Positions 41,357-50,078 of a DNA stretch of 64,000 nucleotides are shown here, in pieces (position 1 is the first letter of the stretch; every line of letters starts with the position of its first letter). Made by a program: the position numbers and the translations under genes. The stretch comes from TMED27 sp964350695. GTDB taxonomy: Bacteria; Pseudomonadota; Alphaproteobacteria; Micavibrionales; Micavibrionaceae. Below the pieces are notes generated by a model. It saw nothing but the letters and a program-made list of their open reading frames with translations. It was not told where the DNA came from and ran no database searches. The stretch spans positions 62,001-126,000 of the forward strand of contig CAYGKM010000002.1 of assembly GCA_964350695.1 (NCBI GenBank), in the 5' to 3' direction.

Positions 41357-41812
41357 TTAAGCCTTTGTTCCTGTTGAGCCGAAGCCACCTTCGCCACGCT
41401 CGGTGTCATCGAGGGTGGCGACTTTGTTCCAGCGGACTTTTTCGTATTTTTCGACGACCATTTGGGCGATGCGCATACCGCGCTCGATCGTGAAGGGCTC
41501 TTTGCCGTGGTTGATGAGGATGACTTTGATTTCACCGCGATAGTCGGCGTCGATTGTGCCGGGGGTGTTGAGGACCGTGATGCCGTGTTTAATGGCAAGG
41601 CCGGAGCGGGGGCGGATTTGGGCTTCGTAGCCTTCGGGAAGGGCGATGGAAAGGCCTGTCGGGATAAGGGCGCGCTCTCCCGCGCCAAGCTCGAGGGCTT
41701 CTTCGAGAGCAGCAGAGAGGTCCATGCCGGCGGATTTTTCAGTCGCGTAGGTGGGGAGCTGGAGGCCTACGGCGTTTTCCAACGCCAATAATCTGACTTT
41801 AACTTCGGGCAT
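41357..41812 (-). CDS. dut: Deoxyuridine 5'-triphosphate nucleotidohydrolase
   Basis: Hydrolyses dUTP to dUMP and diphosphate. The five trimeric-dUTPase motifs are present: SAGMDLSAAL, PRSGLAIKHGITVLNTPGTIDADYRGE, RIAQMVV and the flexible C-terminal GEGGFGSTG. The 151-residue length is normal. Upstream lies coaB with palindromic element F in between, an order shared with many alphaproteobacteria. Confidence 0.96.
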   Translation of the reverse strand: MPEVKVRLLALENAVGLQLPTYATEKSAGMDLSAALEEALELGAGERALIPTGLSIALPEGYEAQIRPRSGLAIKHGITVLNTPGTIDADYRGEIKVILINHGKEPFTIERGMRIAQMVVEKYEKVRWNKVATLDDTERGEGGFGSTGTKA

Positions 41813-41815
41813 TTT

Positions 41816-41917
41816 TCGTCTTTCATATCGTCACTCGGGCGTTGTTATTCGTATCCTTGCGTATGCATGATACGCGGCGTCACTCATGCCTAGCCCGATT
41901 AAAGATATGTGTGACGA
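41816..41917. repeat. Double-stem palindromic element, copy F
   Basis: Outer arms of 25 bases (TCGTC...CGGGC against GCCCG...GACGA), inner stem GCGTAT/ATACGC, core halves GTTGTTATTCGTATCC and GCGTCACTCATGCCTA. It fills almost the whole space between the dut start codon and the coaB stop codon. Confidence 0.82.
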
Positions 41918-41918
41918 T

Positions 41919-42560
41919 TTAGTTTTTGTTAAAAAAACTTGTTATCTCGTCGGTCAATTTCTCGGCTATGGCGGATTTGCTCATGGGTTGCCAATCGATG
42001 ACGTCGGAGGAGGTTATAAGATAGACGTGATTCTGGTCTTCGCCAAAGGTCTTTTTGTCTTTTTGGCCGACGAGGTTGGCGAGGAGCCAGTCGCAGCCCT
42101 TGCGCGCGCGTTTGGTTTTTGCGTTTTCAATGAGGTTTTGCGTTTCGGCGGCGAAGCCGATGACGAGGGCGGGGCGGTTATCGGCGTTCGAGACCGTTTG
42201 AAGGATGTCCGGGTTTTGCACGAGCTGTAGGGTGATGCCGCTTTCGCCGTCTTTTTTAAGTTTGTTGGCGGCGGTTTGCGCGGGGCGGTAATCGGAGACT
42301 GCGGCGCAGAAAATAGCGATATCGGCGGGGCGGGCGCTTTGCACGGCGGCGAGCATTTCTTCGGCGGTTTCGATGCGGATGGTTGTTAGTCCTTGTGGGT
42401 CGTTTAGAGCGGTTGGGCCGGATATGAGGGTGACATCGTGGCCTGCATTTTTTAGCGCGGTTGCGATGGCGTAGCCTTGTTTACCGCTGGAGCGGTTGCC
42501 GATGAAGCGCACGGGGTCTATCGGCTCGAAAGTTGGGCCAGCGGTGACTATGACTTTCAT
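41919..42560 (-). CDS. coaB: Phosphopantothenate-cysteine ligase (separate CoaB)
   Basis: Joins cysteine to 4'-phosphopantothenate in coenzyme A synthesis. The 213-residue protein begins MKVIVTAGPTFEPIDPVRFI and has NRSSGKQGYAIA and FAAETQNL, all CoaB signatures. In most bacteria this domain is the C-terminal half of CoaBC. Here the ATG overlaps the upstream coaC stop in an ATGA arrangement, so the two are separate but coupled. An in-frame reading from 42719 lacks sense and is rejected. The substrate nucleotide (CTP or ATP) cannot be told. Confidence 0.9.
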   Translation of the reverse strand: MKVIVTAGPTFEPIDPVRFIGNRSSGKQGYAIATALKNAGHDVTLISGPTALNDPQGLTTIRIETAEEMLAAVQSARPADIAIFCAAVSDYRPAQTAANKLKKDGESGITLQLVQNPDILQTVSNADNRPALVIGFAAETQNLIENAKTKRARKGCDWLLANLVGQKDKKTFGEDQNHVYLITSSDVIDWQPMSKSAIAEKLTDEITSFFNKN

Positions 42561-43102
42561 TTTAAGAGCTTTTGGATTTCGGACAGGATGGCTTCGGGTT
42601 CGCTCATGCGGCCCATGCCGTGTTCGCCGCAGGCCATATCGCCCTTTTCGGGGCCGATCATGTGGATGCCGTCGGATTTCAGGGTTTTGATATTGCGCTG
42701 CGTGGCCGGGTTGTTCCACATCATATGGTTCATGGCGGGGGCGATCAGCACAGGTTTATTGGCGGCGAGAAGCGTTGTTGTGGCGAGGTCAGCGGCAAGG
42801 CCGCAAGCCATTTGCGCGAGGATATTGGCGCTGGCGGGGGCAACCACGATGAGGTCGGCCTCGCGGGACAGGCGGATATGGCGCATTTCGCTTTCGTCCT
42901 TAAGAGACCAGAGGTCTGTGTGGGCTTCTTCCTCGCACAGAGCGGAGACGGACAGGGGGGTGACGAACTGGCTGCCGCCTTCGGTGAGGATGCAGCGCAC
43001 GGACGCGCCTGATTTTTTCAGCAGGCGGATAAGCTCCAGCGATTTATAGGCCGCGATGCCGCCGCTGATAATCAGGAGTATGGATTTGTTGTTTAACGTC
43101 AT
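42557..43102 (-). CDS. coaC: Phosphopantothenoylcysteine decarboxylase (separate CoaC)
   Basis: Flavin enzyme that decarboxylates phosphopantothenoylcysteine. The 181 residues begin with LLIISGGIAAYKSLELIRLL, and have the substrate-binding PAMNHMMWNNPATQRN with its conserved Asn and Met, plus GDMACGEHGMGRM with the active-site Cys. It ends QKLLK before the TGA, where a fused CoaBC would continue into the ligase. A one-base frameshift at the AAAATGA junction would restore a fused protein, so an ancient fusion that split is possible. Confidence 0.9.
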   Translation of the reverse strand: MTLNNKSILLIISGGIAAYKSLELIRLLKKSGASVRCILTEGGSQFVTPLSVSALCEEEAHTDLWSLKDESEMRHIRLSREADLIVVAPASANILAQMACGLAADLATTTLLAANKPVLIAPAMNHMMWNNPATQRNIKTLKSDGIHMIGPEKGDMACGEHGMGRMSEPEAILSEIQKLLK

Positions 43103-43114
43103 GGGAGATTTATA

Positions 43115-43148
43115 AAGAAAAAGCCCCGCTATTGCTAGCAGGGCTTTT
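43115..43148 (-). terminator. Terminator of the Ala-rich membrane protein gene
   Basis: AAAAGCCC and GGGCTTTT arms around a 14-base loop, followed on the minus strand by a T-rich run. It separates the gene ending at 43173 from coaC. Confidence 0.75.
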
Positions 43149-43172
43149 AATTTTTGGAAAAACTAACTGAAA

Positions 43173-43661
43173 TTATTCAGCAAGCTCTTTTGCTTTTTCA
43201 AGAGTGTCTTCGCCAGATGCCGGCTCAGTTGTCTTCATAGCGTCAGCAGCGTCATCGGCGGCTTCTTCAGCAGCGTTTGCAGCTTCTTCAGCAGGAGATG
43301 TTGTGACAGCATCTTCGATTGCGTCAGCAGCGTCTGTTGCGGCTTCTTTAGTTGCTTCAACAGCGTCTGTTGCAGCTTCTTTAGTTGCGTCATACGCTTC
43401 TGTAGCTGTTTCAGCGGTTGCGTCAGCAGCGTCTGAAGCCATTTCACCAGCAGCTTCTGCAGTGTCTGATGCCGCTTCTGTGATTGATGTTGCTGTGTCA
43501 GAAAGGCCTTCTGTAATGCCTTGAGCGGCTTCTTGACCTGCTGCAGGCTCGATGCCTGAAACATCAGATGTTCCCATGTTGTTGTAGATTGCGAAGATTG
43601 CAACCAGGCCAGCGGCCAGTACAACGCCAGAGTAAACGATAGATTTTGTGAAGTTATTCAT
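43173..43661 (-). CDS. Membrane-anchored Ala/Glu/Asp-rich repeat protein
   Basis: Residues 8-27 form a single membrane anchor (SIVYSGVVLAAGLVAIFAIY). The rest is a highly charged, Ala/Thr-rich chain with 11-residue-like periodicity (DATKEAATDAVEATKEAATD), like LEA or apolipoprotein-type amphipathic helices. It may be an extracytoplasmic or membrane-surface helix. AAGGAGAGG precedes the ATG, with a TTGACA hexamer further upstream. Function unknown. It lies where many alphaproteobacteria have ubiB between ubiE and coaBC. Confidence 0.75.
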   Translation of the reverse strand: MNNFTKSIVYSGVVLAAGLVAIFAIYNNMGTSDVSGIEPAAGQEAAQGITEGLSDTATSITEAASDTAEAAGEMASDAADATAETATEAYDATKEAATDAVEATKEAATDAADAIEDAVTTSPAEEAANAAEEAADDAADAMKTTEPASGEDTLEKAKELAE

Positions 43662-43806
43662 ATGAGTAGTCCTCTCCTTAAAATTCTTACTTCAAGTTTT
43701 AGTAGGTTGTGAGCGCATACCTTTGCGCGTTAAAGGGTTGTATGTCAATAAAAATTTACAACACCCTGATATTGTTTATGAAAAATATAATGCAACTCCC
43801 GTGCCG

Positions 43807-44556
43807 TTATTGCTTCGTGCCGGTGTGTATGGCGACGATTCCTGCGGAAAGGTTTGAAAAACCACAGTTTTTCAGGCCAGCGGCTTCCGTTCTTTCGACT
43901 AAAGCCTCTTGTTTTGGCATCTTGCGGATGGATTCGACGAGGTATTGGTAGCTCTCCTCGTCTTTTGCAACGGCTTTTCCTATGCGCGGTATGACATTAT
44001 ATGAGTATAGATCATAGGCTTTGGCAAGGATGGGCTGGCGGACATGGCTGAATTCAAGGCAAAAGAAGCGTCCGCCGGGTTTTAAAACGCGGGCGGCTTC
44101 GCGCAGGGCTTCATCAATGAGTGTGACATTTCTAAGTCCGAAGGCGATTGTATAGACATCGAAGCTGTTATCTTCGAAGGGCAAGGCGGCGGCGTTGCCT
44201 GTAATCCACTCAAAATCATTGATCCAGCCTTTATCTATGGCGCGGTCGCGGCCAACATCAAGCATATTGGGGTTGAGGTCGAAGACGGTGATGTCGGCTT
44301 TGGGGGCGCGTTTTTTGATGCGGAAGGCGATATCGCCTGTGCCGCCCGCGACATCGAGGAATTTTTGGCCGTTTTTCGGGCGGATACGGCGCACGAATGA
44401 ATCTTTCCATAGGCGGTGGAGGCCGCCTGACATGAAATCATTCATGAGGTCGTAATTATCAGCCACGGAATCGAACACGCCGCGCACGAGGGTGGTTTTT
44501 TCCTCGGGGGTTACGGGTCTTTCACCGAATTGTGTACTTTCCGGGTTTTGGGTCAT
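43807..44556 (-). CDS. ubiE: Ubiquinone/menaquinone C-methyltransferase UbiE
   Basis: SAM-dependent methylation in quinone synthesis. The family start VRGVFDSVADNYDLMNDFMSGGLHRLWKD is followed by motif I LDVAGGTGDIAFRI, and then FDLNPNMLDVGR and FGLRNVTLIDEALREAARVLKPGGRFFCLEFS. The ATG at 44556 is used; a GTG three codons earlier is possible. Divergent from murJ. Confidence 0.95.
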   Translation of the reverse strand: MTQNPESTQFGERPVTPEEKTTLVRGVFDSVADNYDLMNDFMSGGLHRLWKDSFVRRIRPKNGQKFLDVAGGTGDIAFRIKKRAPKADITVFDLNPNMLDVGRDRAIDKGWINDFEWITGNAAALPFEDNSFDVYTIAFGLRNVTLIDEALREAARVLKPGGRFFCLEFSHVRQPILAKAYDLYSYNVIPRIGKAVAKDEESYQYLVESIRKMPKQEALVERTEAAGLKNCGFSNLSAGIVAIHTGTKQ

Positions 44557-44591
44557 GGCATCCACATTTAAGTCGTGCTAATCAATATCTT

Positions 44592-46142
44592 ATGAAACTT
44601 ATAAATGCAATGGCGACAGTTGGGGGAATGACGGCGATTAGCCGCGTGGCGGGTTTTGTGCGCGATATCCTGACGGCGGCGATATTGGGCGCGGGGCCAT
44701 TGGCGGACGCGTTTTTTGTTGCATTAAAGCTGCCGAATTTGTTTAGGCGGATTACCGCCGAGGGTGCGTTTAGCGTTTCCTTTGTGCCGATGTATGCGGC
44801 GGAGCTGGCGCAGGGCGGCGAAGAGGAAGCGAATGTGTTTGCGCGACGGACATTTTCGTTGATGCTTTGGGTTTTGACAGGCTTTACGGCCTTGGCGATG
44901 TTCGCGATGCCGCTGATTATATCGTTGATAGCGCCCGGATTTGCGGAAGATCCTGATAAATTCCGGATGGCGGTGGATTTTTCGCGCATTACATTTCCTT
45001 ATTTGTTGATGATGTCTTTGACCTCGCTTTTGGGCGGGGTTTTGAATGCGCATGATAAATTTGCGCCGTTCGCGTTTGCGCCTGTTTTGTTCAATCTCTC
45101 GTTGATTGGCGCTTTGTTGCTGTCGAAGTATTTTGACAATGCGGGCGCGGCGATGAGTTGGGGGGTGTTTATTGCGGGGGTTTTGCAATTCTTGCTCTTG
45201 CTGGCGGCGGTACAGAGATGGTCGGGGTTTCGGCTCAAGATTGTGAAACCACAAATTACGCCGCGGATTAAGCGGCTGTTTAAGCTGATGATTCCCGGGA
45301 TTATCGGGGCGGGGGTTGTGCAGATTAATCTGTTTGCGGATATGATTATTGCTTCGTTCCTGCCGTCGGGGTCGATTTCTTATCTTTATTATGCGGATCG
45401 CCTTAATCAGTTGCCGCTCAGCACCGTGGGGATTGCGGTGGGGACGGCTTTGCTTCCGATGCTGAGCCGCGCGGTGGCGGCGGGTAAGACCGATCAGGCG
45501 CGGCATCTATATTCGCGGGCGATGGAGATTACGCTGTTTTTGGGGCTGCCTGCGGCGTGCGGGTTGGCGATTTTGGCGGAGCCGATTATTACGGTGCTGT
45601 TTCAGCGCGGAGCATTTAGCGCGGAAGCGGCGGCGGCAACGGCGTTTGTGCTGCAGGGGTATGTTATAGGGCTTCCTGCTTATATAGGTGTGAAGGTTTA
45701 TAACACGGCGTTTTGGTCGCAGCAGGATACGGTGACGCCTGTTAAGATTTCGGCGATTGTGGTGGTTTCGAATATTGCGCTGGCCTTAAGCTTTATTCCG
45801 TTTTTTGGCGTTGCGGGGATTGCGCTGGCGACCGGATTGGTGGGGTGGCTTCAGCTTGGCTTGCTGGCGCGGGCCTTGCGCGGGAATGAAGCGATGCAGC
45901 TGGACGCGCGGTTTAAGGCGGTGTTGCCGAAGATATTGCTGGCGAGCGTGCTTATGGGCGCTTGTATTTATGGCGCGCAGGGCTTTGCGCGGCCGTATTT
46001 GACGGATGATGGCATGATCAGATATCTGGCGCTTGCGGGGATTGTGGCGGCAGGAATTATGGCTTATGGTCTTGCCGTGCAGGTGACAGGGGCTTTGAGG
46101 CTTAGTGATTTGCGAAAGTATTTATCTAAAGGGGATGTATAA
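44592..46142 (+). CDS. murJ: Lipid II flippase MurJ
   Basis: Translocates lipid II across the inner membrane during peptidoglycan synthesis. The 516-residue protein begins with TVGGMTAISRVAGFVRDILTAAILGAG and has ALKLPNLFRRITAEGAFSVSFVP, both family signatures; about 14 transmembrane helices follow. ATG 44592 is chosen since the family starts at this point. Followed 6 bases later by trpS. Confidence 0.96.
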   Translation: MKLINAMATVGGMTAISRVAGFVRDILTAAILGAGPLADAFFVALKLPNLFRRITAEGAFSVSFVPMYAAELAQGGEEEANVFARRTFSLMLWVLTGFTALAMFAMPLIISLIAPGFAEDPDKFRMAVDFSRITFPYLLMMSLTSLLGGVLNAHDKFAPFAFAPVLFNLSLIGALLLSKYFDNAGAAMSWGVFIAGVLQFLLLLAAVQRWSGFRLKIVKPQITPRIKRLFKLMIPGIIGAGVVQINLFADMIIASFLPSGSISYLYYADRLNQLPLSTVGIAVGTALLPMLSRAVAAGKTDQARHLYSRAMEITLFLGLPAACGLAILAEPIITVLFQRGAFSAEAAAATAFVLQGYVIGLPAYIGVKVYNTAFWSQQDTVTPVKISAIVVVSNIALALSFIPFFGVAGIALATGLVGWLQLGLLARALRGNEAMQLDARFKAVLPKILLASVLMGACIYGAQGFARPYLTDDGMIRYLALAGIVAAGIMAYGLAVQVTGALRLSDLRKYLSKGDV

Positions 46143-46148
46143 ACCGTT

Positions 46149-47156
46149 ATGAAACGCATTTTATCAGGCATGCAGCCGACCAATAATCTTCATCTGGGGA
46201 ATTATTTGGGGGCGCTTAAGAACTGGGTGAAGCTACAGGACGCGCCGAATTCCGAGTGCCTTTATATGGTGGCGGATTTGCATGCGGTGACGGTGCCGCA
46301 GGAGCCGGAAGGCTTGCGGAGCGCGACGCGGGAGATTGCGGCGGCGTTTATTGCGGGCGGGATTGATCCGAAGAAATCATCCGTGTTTGTGCAAAGCGCG
46401 GTGAGTGGGCATTCGGAACTGATGTGGCTGCTTGCTACGATGACGCAGATGGGCAAATTGGAGCGTATGACGCAGTTTAAGGACAAGGCGGGGAAAGACG
46501 CGGAGCGCGCTGGGCTTGGCTTGTTTGCCTATCCCGTTTTGATGGCGGCGGATATTTTGCTTTATAAAACAACGCATGTGCCCGTGGGGGAAGATCAAAA
46601 GCAGCATTTGGAGCTGACGCGGGAGATTGTCGGGACGTTTAATGCGCGGTTCGGTGAGGGCATTTTGCTAGAGCCTGAGCCGTATATTGTGGGCGAAGCG
46701 ACGCGGGTGATGTCTTTGAAAGACGGAACGAAGAAGATGAGCAAATCGGATGAGAGTGATTTGAGTCGTATCAATATGACGGATACGGCTGATTTGATTG
46801 TGAAGAAGATCAAGAAGGCGCAAACGGATCAGGAGCCTATGCCTGATAGTGTCGAAGGTTTAGCGGGCCGTGCGGGCGCGGATAATCTGGTGGGGATTTA
46901 TGCGGCTTTGGCGGATATATCGAAGAAAGAGGTGGTTGAGCGTCACGCTGGTGAGCAGTGGGGGGCGTTTAAGCCAGCGCTGGCTGATTTGGCGGTGGAG
47001 AAGCTGGCGCCGATTAATGCGCGGATGAATGAGCTTTTGGCGGATAAGGCCGAGATTGACCGCATTTTGAAGGCGGGCAGCGAGAAAGCGAGCGAGATTG
47101 CGGCTGTTACTGTTCGGCAGGTGCGCGATGTAATGGGGTTCTGGGGCGCCCGGTAA
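46149..47156 (+). CDS. trpS: Tryptophanyl-tRNA synthetase
   Basis: Class I synthetase. The HIGH-like motif is NNLHLGNYLG at residues 11-20, the KMSKS motif is KKMSKSDESD at about 197, and GEDQKQHLELTREI is conserved. The 335-residue length is normal. The end overlaps a weakly supported reverse gene by 50 bases. Confidence 0.96.
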   Translation: MKRILSGMQPTNNLHLGNYLGALKNWVKLQDAPNSECLYMVADLHAVTVPQEPEGLRSATREIAAAFIAGGIDPKKSSVFVQSAVSGHSELMWLLATMTQMGKLERMTQFKDKAGKDAERAGLGLFAYPVLMAADILLYKTTHVPVGEDQKQHLELTREIVGTFNARFGEGILLEPEPYIVGEATRVMSLKDGTKKMSKSDESDLSRINMTDTADLIVKKIKKAQTDQEPMPDSVEGLAGRAGADNLVGIYAALADISKKEVVERHAGEQWGAFKPALADLAVEKLAPINARMNELLADKAEIDRILKAGSEKASEIAAVTVRQVRDVMGFWGAR

Positions 47157-47544
47157 GAGGAGTAGTCGCCGGCGATTTTTTTGCCGCGCTAGAGCGTGTT
47201 TTTCTGGAGAAGTGCGTAGTTTGTTCCATCAGCATCGCTTTGTTGTCTTTAAATTGATAAAGAACACTTTTTCCCTGTTTTGCGCAGGCGCGAAAATCTT
47301 GTCTGCACTGGTGGAGCGGATTGAAGGGTATTGAGGCCTCGTGCACGATATCGGCGGATAAATCTTGCTCAACACGCCTTAGCATGACTCTGCCAATTGT
47401 TCCGCCGCCGCTATGCCCACGGATTTCCAGAAGCTGTGGGAGATCGAGGGCGTTTTTGTCATCTGCCTTCATCCATGAGTTCATGAGCGTGCAGAGGTCA
47501 CTTGCGGTTATGCTGCTTATTGGTTGGTGCTGTCCCATGGGCAT
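47107..47544 (-). CDS. Possible hypothetical protein, 145 residues
   Basis: This open frame fills most of the otherwise empty space between trpS and the next gene. The last 16 codons are antisense to the end of trpS. It has no clear ribosome-binding site, and no motif is visible beyond a Gly-rich RGHSGGGTIGR loop and an ending rich in basic residues. It may be real but is weakly supported; the alternative is that this region is non-coding. Confidence 0.4.
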   Translation of the reverse strand: MPMGQHQPISSITASDLCTLMNSWMKADDKNALDLPQLLEIRGHSGGGTIGRVMLRRVEQDLSADIVHEASIPFNPLHQCRQDFRACAKQGKSVLYQFKDNKAMLMEQTTHFSRKTRSSAAKKSPATTPLTGRPRTPLHRAPAEQ

Positions 47545-47659
47545 TGTTATATGAGAAATATAATGATTCTGTCAAATATATTAACGAGGCCTTTACTTTA
47601 TGATGGAAAAATAAGGAGTTGTAGGGTATTGTTATTTTGTCATTTGGAGTTCTTCCACC

Positions 47660-48328
47660 ATGAAGTCTTATTTAAAAGTTTTAAGTTTAGCGGCTGTCTT
47701 GGGCGCGTCTTATATGGGCGCAGCGCAGGCAAGCGTTTATGTCTGGCATGATGCGTCGCAGAATGTGTCTGCGAGTTTTCCCGATAGTTGGAAAAGCATA
47801 AGCAATCAGGGCGCGGATGATGTGTTGACGGTGCAAGCGCCGGGTGCAGGGCATGATGCGACATGCCGCATTAGTGCAACGCAGGATGACCGGTTTAAAA
47901 TTTACCCGATTGCGTATAGCGCGAATATTCAGCGCGTTGCGCTTAATGAAGAGTTTTGGGGCCAGAGTTTCGCCCATGTGAACGAGCCTGTTTTTTACCA
48001 GATTGAAGATAATAAAGGATTGGGACGCGGTTTTGCGTCTATGGCGACTTTAGCTTACGAGACTGCGCCTGATAACGCTGCGGCGCCGCGTGTTTTCAAG
48101 CGCGCGATTGCGTTTGCGTCGATTTTCGGGGATACGCGATATTTGGTTGAGTGTTCGGCGGAAGCGTCTGTTTACAGCCAGTGGCATAAACCGTTCTTGA
48201 GTTTCATTAAATCCGTCGATTTCAAGCAGATTACGAATTACAATGTGAACGGATATTACCGCAATTTCCTTGAGGATTGTATCCTGAAGATCCGCGGTCC
48301 GCATTTCTCCGAAGATACTTATCACTAG
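47660..48328 (+). CDS. Secreted hypothetical protein, 222 residues
   Basis: Signal peptide MKSYLKVLSLAAVLGASYMGAAQA, cleavage expected after AQA. The mature part begins with SVYVWHDASQNVSASFPDSW and has one Cys in ATCRISAT plus others near the C-terminus (VECSAE, EDCILK) that could form a disulphide. A periplasmic or outer protein of unknown role; no family recognised. Confidence 0.75.
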   Translation: MKSYLKVLSLAAVLGASYMGAAQASVYVWHDASQNVSASFPDSWKSISNQGADDVLTVQAPGAGHDATCRISATQDDRFKIYPIAYSANIQRVALNEEFWGQSFAHVNEPVFYQIEDNKGLGRGFASMATLAYETAPDNAAAPRVFKRAIAFASIFGDTRYLVECSAEASVYSQWHKPFLSFIKSVDFKQITNYNVNGYYRNFLEDCILKIRGPHFSEDTYH

Positions 48329-48421
48329 AGCGGTTCATTAAACGCTATAAATTCTTGAAAAATTGTCACTATTTGTGCATGGTGATCGCGACTACGATCA
48401 TATATGTGAGCACATTCTAAT

Positions 48422-49339
48422 ATGCAAATCTATCTCCCTATTGCTGAAATGGCTGTGAATGCGGAAAGCATTTTCGCGGTGAGTGCGTTTGTAGGGTTTT
48501 TGTCAGGGTTGTTTGGTGTTGGCGGCGGGTTTTTGACCACGCCGTTTTTGATTTTCTCCGGTATTCCACCTGCGATTGCCGTGGGGACGCAGGCGCCGCA
48601 ATTGGTGGCCTCGAGCCTTGCGGGGGCGATGGGGCATTTCCGGCGCGGTCATGTGGATTTGAAAATGGGCCTGGTGATGCTGATAGGCGGGGTGCTTGGC
48701 TCTTTCGTCGGGATATGGATATTCAAGCTTTTGGAGTATCTGGGGCAGATTGATTTTGCGATTTCCGTTCTGTATATCGTGCTTTTGGGGATTATCGGGT
48801 CTTTGATGCTGGTGGAGGGATTTTCCACGCTGTTTGTGAAGAAAACCAATGTGCGGAAAGAGTTTAATACATATCGCGTTTCGCCGATGATTTTATCTTT
48901 GCCGTATAAGATGCGCTTTCCGCGTTCAAAGCTGTTTATCAGCGTGCTTATCCCTGCGGGGATTGGGTTTATAGGCGGGATTTTGGCGTCGATTTTGGGG
49001 ATCGGCGGCGGGTTTCTTCTTGTTCCGGCGATGATTTATATTTTGGGGATGCCGACGGTTTTGGTGGCGGGGACGTCACTTTTTCAGATTATTTTTACGA
49101 CGGCCTCGGCGACGATTATGCACTCCACTATGAACCAGACGGTGGATGTTGTGCTTGCGGTGATTTTGATTTTAGGCGGCGTTGTGGGGGCGCAAATCGG
49201 GGTTGTTTTTGCGAAATATGTGAAGGGGCATTATGCGCGGATTATTATGGCGCTGCTGGTGCTGGCGGTGTGCGTGAAGTTATGCGGTGATTTGTTTATA
49301 CAGCCCGTCAATGTGTTTTCGACGGTGGTGGGGATATGA
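48422..49339 (+). CDS. TauE/SafE family sulfite/organosulfonate exporter
   Basis: A permease with about eight transmembrane helices. Two halves with the family's glycine pattern are seen: FLSGLFGVGGGFLTTPFLIF at residues 21-40 and GILASILGIGGGFLLVPAMI at about 190. The stop overlaps the start of the TIGR02186 gene by four bases, a pairing frequent in alphaproteobacteria. Substrate uncertain. Confidence 0.92.
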   Translation: MQIYLPIAEMAVNAESIFAVSAFVGFLSGLFGVGGGFLTTPFLIFSGIPPAIAVGTQAPQLVASSLAGAMGHFRRGHVDLKMGLVMLIGGVLGSFVGIWIFKLLEYLGQIDFAISVLYIVLLGIIGSLMLVEGFSTLFVKKTNVRKEFNTYRVSPMILSLPYKMRFPRSKLFISVLIPAGIGFIGGILASILGIGGGFLLVPAMIYILGMPTVLVAGTSLFQIIFTTASATIMHSTMNQTVDVVLAVILILGGVVGAQIGVVFAKYVKGHYARIIMALLVLAVCVKLCGDLFIQPVNVFSTVVGI

Positions 49340-50067
49340 GCCGGATATTGAACATAGCATTGGTGCTTATTGTAGCTTTGTGCGGCGCACAGGCGCATGC
49401 AGAGCCTGTCAGCATGGATTTGGCCTATGACCATGTAGATATCAACACGGCGTTTACGGGGTCTTCTGTGGTGGTTTTCGGCACGAAGGGGCATCGCGGA
49501 TCTTTGGCCATTATTGTTGAGGGACCGCATAAAGACATAGTTGTGCGAAAGAAAGAAAGCGTATTCGGGGCGTGGCTTAACAGGTCGTGGGTTAATTTCG
49601 AAGATGTTCCGCAATATTATGATTATGCGCTGGAGGCGGCGGATTTGAGGGTCAAGAAGCCTTTCGAGAGTTATGCCGTCGGCGAAGAGGCGCTGGTTTT
49701 TGAGCCGAAATCGGATAAATATTCAGAAGAAAAGCGTGAGGAGTTTCAGCAAGCGTTGATTATGGAGAAACAAAGGCTTGGGCTTTACCCTATCACGCCC
49801 AAGACAATCGAATTTATTGATGACTCGCTGTTTCGGGTGCAATTTGAAATACCATCAAATGTTCCGAAGGGGGAGTATTCCGTGCGCGGGGTGATTTTGG
49901 AGCGCGGATTGCCTGTCAGCGAGGTTGAAAAAACGTTTAAAATAGCGCAGGTAGGCTTTAGTTTCGGGGTGTTCAAATTTGCCGAAAAGCAGGCTTTCCT
50001 GTATGGTATATTGTGTGTGTTTATGGCCTTGCTGGCGGGCTGGGTGTCCAATAAGATAACGAGATAA
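49336..50067 (+). CDS. TIGR02186 family membrane-anchored protein
   Basis: Signal peptide MSRILNIALVLIVALCGAQAHA. The periplasmic domain opens with EPVSMDLAYDHVDINTAFTG and contains VFGTKGHRGSLAIIVEGP, and the C-terminal membrane helix is FLYGILCVFMALLAGWVSN. The family is almost always next to a TauE-like exporter, as here, so it is probably a subunit or partner. No enzymatic motif. Confidence 0.87.
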   Translation: MSRILNIALVLIVALCGAQAHAEPVSMDLAYDHVDINTAFTGSSVVVFGTKGHRGSLAIIVEGPHKDIVVRKKESVFGAWLNRSWVNFEDVPQYYDYALEAADLRVKKPFESYAVGEEALVFEPKSDKYSEEKREEFQQALIMEKQRLGLYPITPKTIEFIDDSLFRVQFEIPSNVPKGEYSVRGVILERGLPVSEVEKTFKIAQVGFSFGVFKFAEKQAFLYGILCVFMALLAGWVSNKITR

Positions 50068-50078
50068 GGGGACATGGC

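Noticed and set aside
42561..42719. Longer N-terminus for coaB
   Set aside because: The residues are Arg/His/Pro-rich out-of-frame translation of coaC; CoaB proper begins at MKVIVTAGPT.
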